Source: Nitrososphaerota archaeon
GTDB taxonomy: Archaea > Thermoproteota > Nitrososphaeria > Nitrososphaerales > Nitrosopumilaceae
Length of the DNA: 35,896 nucleotides
Reading direction: 5' to 3'
Assembly: GCA_013287585.1 (NCBI GenBank)
Contig: JABDDN010000014.1
Span: 1-35,896, forward strand
Each line of letters begins with the position of its first letter. Position 1 is the stretch's first letter. The notes below the pieces were generated by a model. It ran no database searches. It was not told the DNA's origin and saw only the letters and a program-made list of their open reading frames with translations. The position numbers were made by a program, and so were the translations under genes. This document shows, piece after piece, positions 32,094 to 35,896 of the stretch.

Positions 32094-32900
32094 ATGGCTA
32101 ATTCAGTTATACTTGCACAATTAAAACGTGAACAAATCTTAGAACTCCTAAAAGAAGGAAAAAGACTTGATGGTAGAGGTCTTGAAGATCAACGACCTCT
32201 CTCAATTGATGTTGGAGTAATTCCAAAGGCAAACGGTTCTGCAAGGGTAAGGCTTGGAGATACCGAGATTGTCACAGGAGTAAAGATTCAACCAGATAAA
32301 CCGTTTCCAGATCTTGGTGATAAAGGAATACTGATATGCACTGCAGAAATTCTTCCACTTGCAGATCCCAATGCAGAACCAGGCCCGCCATCTGAAGAAG
32401 TGATAGAACTGGCAAGAGTTGTTGATCGAGGAATCAGGGAAACTGAGATGCTTGACTTACACCAATTGGTTCTTATCGAGAACAAATCAGTAATTGGAAT
32501 TTTTATCGACAGTAGTGTAACAGATGCAAACGGAAATCTCTTTGATGCATGTTCATATGCTTCTGTTGCAGCTCTTCTATCATGCACTGTTCCAAAATAT
32601 GAAATCCAAAATGAGGCTCCAGTTCTAGTAGAAGGTGTAACTTCAAAACCACCTGTAAAAACAATTCCAGTATCTGTTACAATGGCAAGAATTGGAGATC
32701 ATATTATAATAGACCCGTCATCAGACGAGGAAGCTTGTATGGATGCAAGATTGACAATTACAACAAATACCGAGGGAAACATTTGCGCAATACAAAAAGG
32801 AGGAATTGATGGCTTTACCTTGGAGCAAGTGATAAGATGCTCAGAAATTGCTCTTTCCGTGGGAACAAAAATAAGGAAGCAACTTGAGAAACTGATGTAA
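32094..32900 (+). CDS. rrp42: Exosome ring subunit Rrp42
   Basis: The non-catalytic RNase PH-like partner of Rrp41, needed for ring formation. The 268-aa protein starts with the helix KREQILELLKEGKRLDGRGL, then continues with RLGDTEIVTGVKIQPDKPFP and the VDRGIRETEMLDL loop. The catalytic Asp of Rrp41 is not present at the same place. ATG 32094 follows rrp41 after 5 nt and precedes rpl37ae by 1 nt. Confidence 0.95.
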   Translation: MANSVILAQLKREQILELLKEGKRLDGRGLEDQRPLSIDVGVIPKANGSARVRLGDTEIVTGVKIQPDKPFPDLGDKGILICTAEILPLADPNAEPGPPSEEVIELARVVDRGIRETEMLDLHQLVLIENKSVIGIFIDSSVTDANGNLFDACSYASVAALLSCTVPKYEIQNEAPVLVEGVTSKPPVKTIPVSVTMARIGDHIIIDPSSDEEACMDARLTITTNTEGNICAIQKGGIDGFTLEQVIRCSEIALSVGTKIRKQLEKLM

Positions 32901-32901
32901 A

Positions 32902-33117
32902 ATGGTTAAAAGTAAAAGCTCTTCATTAAAGGGACTTGGTGCAAAGTATGGTTTAAAACCCCGCAAAAAATTTACTGCAGTACACAGGCTTTTGAAAGCA
33001 AAGCGAAGATGTGTTGAATGCGGTTCTACCAAGTTTGGCCGAGTTGCAGTAGGGATATGGGCCTGCAAAAAATGTGGATTCAAAATAGCAGGAATGGCAT
33101 ACGATGTCAAGGTATAA
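32902..33117 (+). CDS. rpl37ae: 50S ribosomal protein L37Ae (eL43)
   Basis: Zinc-ribbon large-subunit protein. 71 aa, with CVECGSTKFGRVAVGIWACKKCG giving two CxxC pairs (first at about residue 37, second at about 55). The N-terminus SSLKGLGAKYGLKPRKK is typical. ATG 32902 follows the rrp42 stop with one base; its end overlaps pcc1 by 14 nt. In many archaea rpoP lies next in this operon; it is not present here. Confidence 0.95.
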   Translation: MVKSKSSSLKGLGAKYGLKPRKKFTAVHRLLKAKRRCVECGSTKFGRVAVGIWACKKCGFKIAGMAYDVKV

Positions 33118-33346
33118 TGCCAAAATAGAAATTTTTGCTAAAGAAAAAACAAAATCCATTTTTGACTCGATTCAAATAGACAATAAATTTTCCGCTGAAA
33201 CTCCAACAAAAACAACAATATCTTTTGATAAAAAAATCACAATCTTAATTGACGCACAAGAGCTTTCACATTTGCGTGCAAATTTGAATTCAACGTTGCG
33301 TCTTGTACAGACAAGCAATGATTCTATCGAATCGGTAAAAATATAA
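33104..33346 (+). CDS. pcc1: KEOPS complex subunit Pcc1
   Basis: Pcc1 is the dimerising subunit of KEOPS, the complex that makes t6A37 in ANN-decoding tRNAs. The 80-aa protein has strand-helix-strand-strand-helix order with TTISFDKKITILIDAQELSH and the characteristic C-terminal helix LRANLNSTLRLVQ. Start is ATG 33104, overlapping rpl37ae by 14 nt. The operon position between rpl37ae and prefoldin beta is a known archaeal arrangement. Confidence 0.88.
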   Translation: MSRYNAKIEIFAKEKTKSIFDSIQIDNKFSAETPTKTTISFDKKITILIDAQELSHLRANLNSTLRLVQTSNDSIESVKI

Positions 33347-33369
33347 ACAAATCAACTCGTGAATCTAGC

Positions 33370-33759
33370 ATGTCTTCTGGCGAACAACAAATTCCACCAT
33401 GGTTACAAGAACAAGTTGGAAGATTACAACAACTACAACAAAACCTCCAATCCATAATGGGACAAAAACAACACTTGGAGATGGAGCAACTTGAGACAGA
33501 AAGAGCACTTGAAATTCTCAAAAAAGCAGGCGATAATGATGCTGTTTTCAAAAACGCAGGTTCCATACTAATAAAATCAACAAAAGCAAGCCTTATTGCA
33601 GAATTAGAGGAAAAAAAGGAACTTGCTAACACTCGTATTACGGTATTATCAAAACAAGAGACACGTGTTAAAGAAAATCTCAAGGAAGCAGAGATCAAGA
33701 TAAAAGAAATGTTACGTGGACCATCTGATAGTCCACCAAAAACAGACACTCCCAAATAA
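33370..33759 (+). CDS. pfdB: Prefoldin beta subunit
   Basis: Co-chaperone that captures unfolded proteins. The 129-aa protein is a long coiled coil with a beta hairpin in the middle (DNDAVFKNAGSILIKSTK), the class-beta prefoldin layout. The N-terminal helix is Gln-rich (QVGRLQQLQQNLQSIMGQK). ATG 33370 is the start. It follows pcc1 after 23 nt and is the last gene with a clear link to the exosome super-operon. Confidence 0.92.
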   Translation: MSSGEQQIPPWLQEQVGRLQQLQQNLQSIMGQKQHLEMEQLETERALEILKKAGDNDAVFKNAGSILIKSTKASLIAELEEKKELANTRITVLSKQETRVKENLKEAEIKIKEMLRGPSDSPPKTDTPK

Positions 33760-33789
33760 AATATTAACAAACTCTGTAAATGTTATATA

Positions 33790-34476
33790 ATGAAGATAAA
33801 TGACCTGCGCATGATAATTGATGAAAGGGAAAAGAAAAGCGGAATCCCTGATCTTCTCAGAGCAGTTGGAGTAAACATTGAACTCAAAAATCTAGCAGTA
33901 GGTGATTATATTGTCGCCCCAGAAACCATAGTGGAAAGAAAAAGTATCCAAGATTTCATCTCATCTGTTTTTGACGGAAGACTATTTGATCAATGTAACA
34001 GACTAAAAGAACACTTTGAACATCCAGTTATTTTGATGGAAGGTAATGTGGATCAAATTGAAGATCTTACTGAAAACCCACTTGTTTTCTATGGTGCAAT
34101 ATCGTCAGTTGTTTTAGATTTTAAGATTCCAATTATTCCAACACCAAGTGCATCACATACAGCAAAACTTTTGATAGCTATGTGTACAAGACAGGAAAAT
34201 AAAAAAGGCCCATTTTTAAAAAAAATAAAAAAATCAGACGATTTACAAAAACAGCAACTATCTGTTCTTTGTAGTCTGCCAGGAGTAGGAGAAAAATTAG
34301 CAACTCGAATGCTAGAAAGGTTTGGTTCACCAACTAATACATTAAAGGCCTCTCATACCGAGCTTTCAAAAATTAAAGGTATGGGGGAATTAAGAGCTCA
34401 AAAAATAAGAAAAATGCTTGATGCAGAAAACAAACCAAAGAAAAAAGCAGACCAAAAAACATTACACGATATATGA
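33790..34476 (+). CDS. xpf: XPF/ERCC4-family structure-specific endonuclease (short, no helicase)
   Basis: Cuts flaps and forks in repair. The 228-aa protein has the ERCC4 nuclease core with IIDEREKKSGIPDLL and VERKSIQDFISS (ERKxxxD motif), then a tandem helix-hairpin-helix domain (LCSLPGVGEKLATRML and KIKGMGELRAQKIRKML). There is no SF2 helicase, as in crenarchaeal and thaumarchaeal short XPFs that depend on PCNA. A lysine-rich tail follows. ATG 33790 is the start; the stop TGA is at 34474, immediately before the decayed rhodanese sequence, which is in the same frame. Confidence 0.92.
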   Translation: MKINDLRMIIDEREKKSGIPDLLRAVGVNIELKNLAVGDYIVAPETIVERKSIQDFISSVFDGRLFDQCNRLKEHFEHPVILMEGNVDQIEDLTENPLVFYGAISSVVLDFKIPIIPTPSASHTAKLLIAMCTRQENKKGPFLKKIKKSDDLQKQQLSVLCSLPGVGEKLATRMLERFGSPTNTLKASHTELSKIKGMGELRAQKIRKMLDAENKPKKKADQKTLHDI

Positions 34477-35142
34477 TATACAATTCAGATATCTGACTTT
34501 GTAAACGAATGAGATGATTATTTCGTACATGATGGTGCCAATTTAGTGTTTGATGCAGACAAAGCTGCAAACCTTTTTGGTTCTATTGGAATTGATGAAA
34601 CCAAAACCGTGATAATTTATGGTGATTACATGGATCCCTCAGCAGCAAGAATTGCTTGGACATTGCTTTATTTTGGTCATGATAAAACAAAAATTTTGGA
34701 TATTGGTATTAGGGGATGGCATCAAAAAGGACTATCTGTTACTCATGACATATCTACAATAAAATCAACTACATTTGTTCCGAAAGTAAATGCTAATCTG
34801 AGAATTGAGGCTGAAGAACTGATAAAAAAAACTGATACTGATGTAATCATAGATGCACGCACTCCTCAAGAATTTATGGTAGGAAGAATTCCTAATTCTA
34901 TTTTAATTCCTTTTACAGATGGTATGGGACAACATGGGTTTCTTTTCAAAGAAAAAAAAGAACTGGAAAAATTTTTTGAAGAACAGAAAATCCCAAAGGA
35001 CAAGGAACTGGTTTATTATTGTGTACTTGAGCATAGAGCAGCATATGTTTTTACACAACTAAAGATTGCGTGATATGAAAATGTCAGATTATATGATGGT
35101 TCATTTGCTGATTGGGCTGGAAGAAGACTTCCTCTTGGCTGA
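34477..35142 (+). pseudogene. Decayed rhodanese/thiosulfate sulfurtransferase
   Basis: The frame encodes the second half of a two-domain rhodanese. Readable pieces are ISDFVNE, TGA (34510), then DDYFVHDGANLVFD, IIYGDYMDPSAARIAW, GIRGWHQ, VIIDARTPQEFMVGRIPNS and the active-site region YYCVLEHRAAYVFTQLKIA, then TGA (35071), then YENVRLYDGSFADWAGRR and TGA at 35140. The last piece is the expected C-terminus, with TGA where Gly (GGA) is normal. The first about 80 residues of the family are missing, replaced by the xpf end in the same frame. Two nonsense codons plus a missing 5' end make a pseudogene. A shorter open stretch (GTG 34546-35073) may still be translated. Confidence 0.7.
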
Positions 35143-35607
35143 TCTACGGCTAAGATTGGTTCCACAAACAGGACACTCTGATATCTTTGAAAAGATTTTT
35201 TCACATCCAGAACAAAAATAAACCCAATCCTTTACCTCTGTAATACCTTTGGTCATTATAGGAATGACTTTGAGATTGAGTTGTTTGGCTGTGTTTGATA
35301 TTGCGTAATCATCAGTAACTAGTTCTCCATCTGTTTGCAAACATAGTGCAATCACAGAGATATCTCCTTTGGAAAGATTTTGAAAATCTCCAATTTCTTT
35401 TGCTTTTGCCAATACTTTTGTAATGTATTCCTTTTCAGGATCAAGAATCTCTAATCTTTTTGTCTCAACAAGTACATTTAATGCATCATGATTTTTCTTG
35501 ATGTGTTTTATCTCATCAAAAACAACATGTGTTGTATAGCTTTTCTCTTGTGAAGCAAAGGGGATACCAGCATAAAAAGCACTTGCATCTAAAATTCTAG
35601 AAACCAA
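35101..35607 (-). CDS. nob1: rRNA endonuclease Nob1 (PIN plus zinc ribbon)
   Basis: Cleaves the 3' end of pre-16S rRNA. The 168-aa protein has an N-terminal PIN domain with acidic residues in RILDASAFYAG and LVTDDYAISN and a helical insert, then a C-terminal zinc ribbon (CSGCEKIF...CPVCGTN). Start is TTG 35607, overlapping the NAD kinase stop by 11 nt. Its 3' end overlaps the tail of the rhodanese pseudogene by 42 nt on the opposite strand. Confidence 0.92.
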   Translation of the reverse strand: MVSRILDASAFYAGIPFASQEKSYTTHVVFDEIKHIKKNHDALNVLVETKRLEILDPEKEYITKVLAKAKEIGDFQNLSKGDISVIALCLQTDGELVTDDYAISNTAKQLNLKVIPIMTKGITEVKDWVYFCSGCEKIFSKISECPVCGTNLSRRSAKRKSSSSPISK

Positions 35608-35896
35608 GCTTGCTCATCTGTCTTAGACCGCGCTTTTTGATTCTTACAAACACTGCATGTTTTTTGTATTTTCTTATGGTTATAATATCATCATTTCTTG
35701 CAGGTTTTATCACTTGGGCATCCATGATTATGTTAGAATCGTGAGAACTAAGTATCTCTATTTTTTCATCTGGGACAACTAGTGATGGTAATTTGTTTAC
35801 TGGAGCAACTGGTGTAATTATCAATACATCTAAACTTTCATGCAATATTGGACCACCAAGAGAATAAGAATGTCCAGTAGAACCACTAGGTGTTGC
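35597..35896 (-). CDS. nadK: NAD kinase, C-terminal part (5' end outside window)
   Basis: Makes NADP from NAD and ATP (or polyphosphate). Reading in from the window edge the sequence is ATPSGSTGHSYSLGGPIL, the TPTGSTAYxxSAGGP motif that binds substrate, followed by VLIITPVAPVNKLPSLVVPDE and a beta-rich C-terminus. One hundred residues are visible; the start lies beyond 35896. The stop overlaps the nob1 start. Confidence 0.88.
   Translation of the reverse strand, partial: ATPSGSTGHSYSLGGPILHESLDVLIITPVAPVNKLPSLVVPDEKIEILSSHDSNIIMDAQVIKPARNDDIITIRKYKKHAVFVRIKKRGLRQMSKLGF

Noticed and set aside
33324-33770. 148-codon minus-strand frame over prefoldin beta
   Set aside because: Prefoldin beta on the plus strand is certain; the antisense frame is Ser/Cys-rich noise from Gln/Glu codons.
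35071-35073. TGA as selenocysteine in the rhodanese
   Set aside because: The site normally holds Gly, not Cys; the gene also has another TGA and lacks its N-terminus. No SECIS-like hairpin is apparent.
1-35896. CRISPR array, transposase, integrase, phage or toxin-antitoxin genes
   Set aside because: No regularly spaced repeats and no matching protein motifs were seen on either strand.

Overview
The window is a contiguous piece of an ammonia-oxidising-type archaeal chromosome (Nitrososphaerota/Thaumarchaeota, probably the Nitrosopumilales/Nitrosotalea side). Evidence: archaeal information-processing genes throughout (SecY, AdkA, Cbf5/TruB, Cdc48, RpoD, exosome, SBDS, KEOPS Pcc1, Nob1, short XPF), an AT-rich sequence, many TTG/GTG starts, an intron-bearing tRNA, F420 biosynthesis (CofE), and many small hypothetical proteins of thaumarchaeal type. 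No ammonia-oxidation gene lies in the window, so the lineage call rests on gene content and my recollection of protein families. No CRISPR array, insertion sequence, phage or plasmid module was seen.

Layout. 1-3022: a tightly overlapping secY-adkA-DUF106/EMC3-cmk-truB operon, the end of a classic archaeal ribosomal-protein locus. 3049-4446: small proteins, including three short genes (57, 37 and 46 aa) with TATA-type promoters just upstream of their starts. 4571-6769: Cdc48/VAT, whose only plausible full-length start is an ATA codon. 6770-8478: a gene-poor stretch with a tRNA-Ser(GGA) carrying a 14-nt intron, tiny genes, a possible structured RNA and a secreted protein. 8541-14818: metabolic and signalling genes (L-2-hydroxyglutarate oxidase-like enzyme, HD hydrolase, 2-hydroxyacid dehydrogenase, radical SAM enzyme, PAS-PAS histidine kinase). 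14943-17986: a Cys-rich mini-protein followed by 2-oxoacid:ferredoxin oxidoreductase alpha and beta. 18198-23484: unknown proteins, CofE, a surface-anchored protein, a three-repeat zinc protein and an anchored PQQ-type beta-propeller. 23633-27900: two aconitase-superfamily isomerase pairs, one archaeal/homoaconitase-like and one LeuCD-like, separated by a small conserved gene. 27897-29921 (minus): rpoD-rpl18e-rpl13-rps9, followed by a degraded nucleotidyltransferase start. 30007-34476: the exosome super-operon (SBDS, rrp4, rrp41, rrp42, rpl37ae, pcc1, prefoldin beta) and XPF. 34477-35142: a decayed rhodanese gene. 35101-35896 (minus): nob1 and the end of NAD kinase.

Most isolated genes have an A/T-rich TATA-like box 20-30 nt upstream of the start codon, as expected for leaderless archaeal mRNAs; I used this to choose starts and to support genes below 60 codons. 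Two genes (19744 and 23484, minus strand) instead show clear Shine-Dalgarno sequences. The most noteworthy items are the ATA start of cdc48, the decayed rhodanese gene, a membrane peptide interrupted by an amber codon with a TTAAC palindrome in its divergent promoter, a zinc-finger mini-gene with a perfect palindrome between its promoter and start, and the two tandem isomerase pairs.
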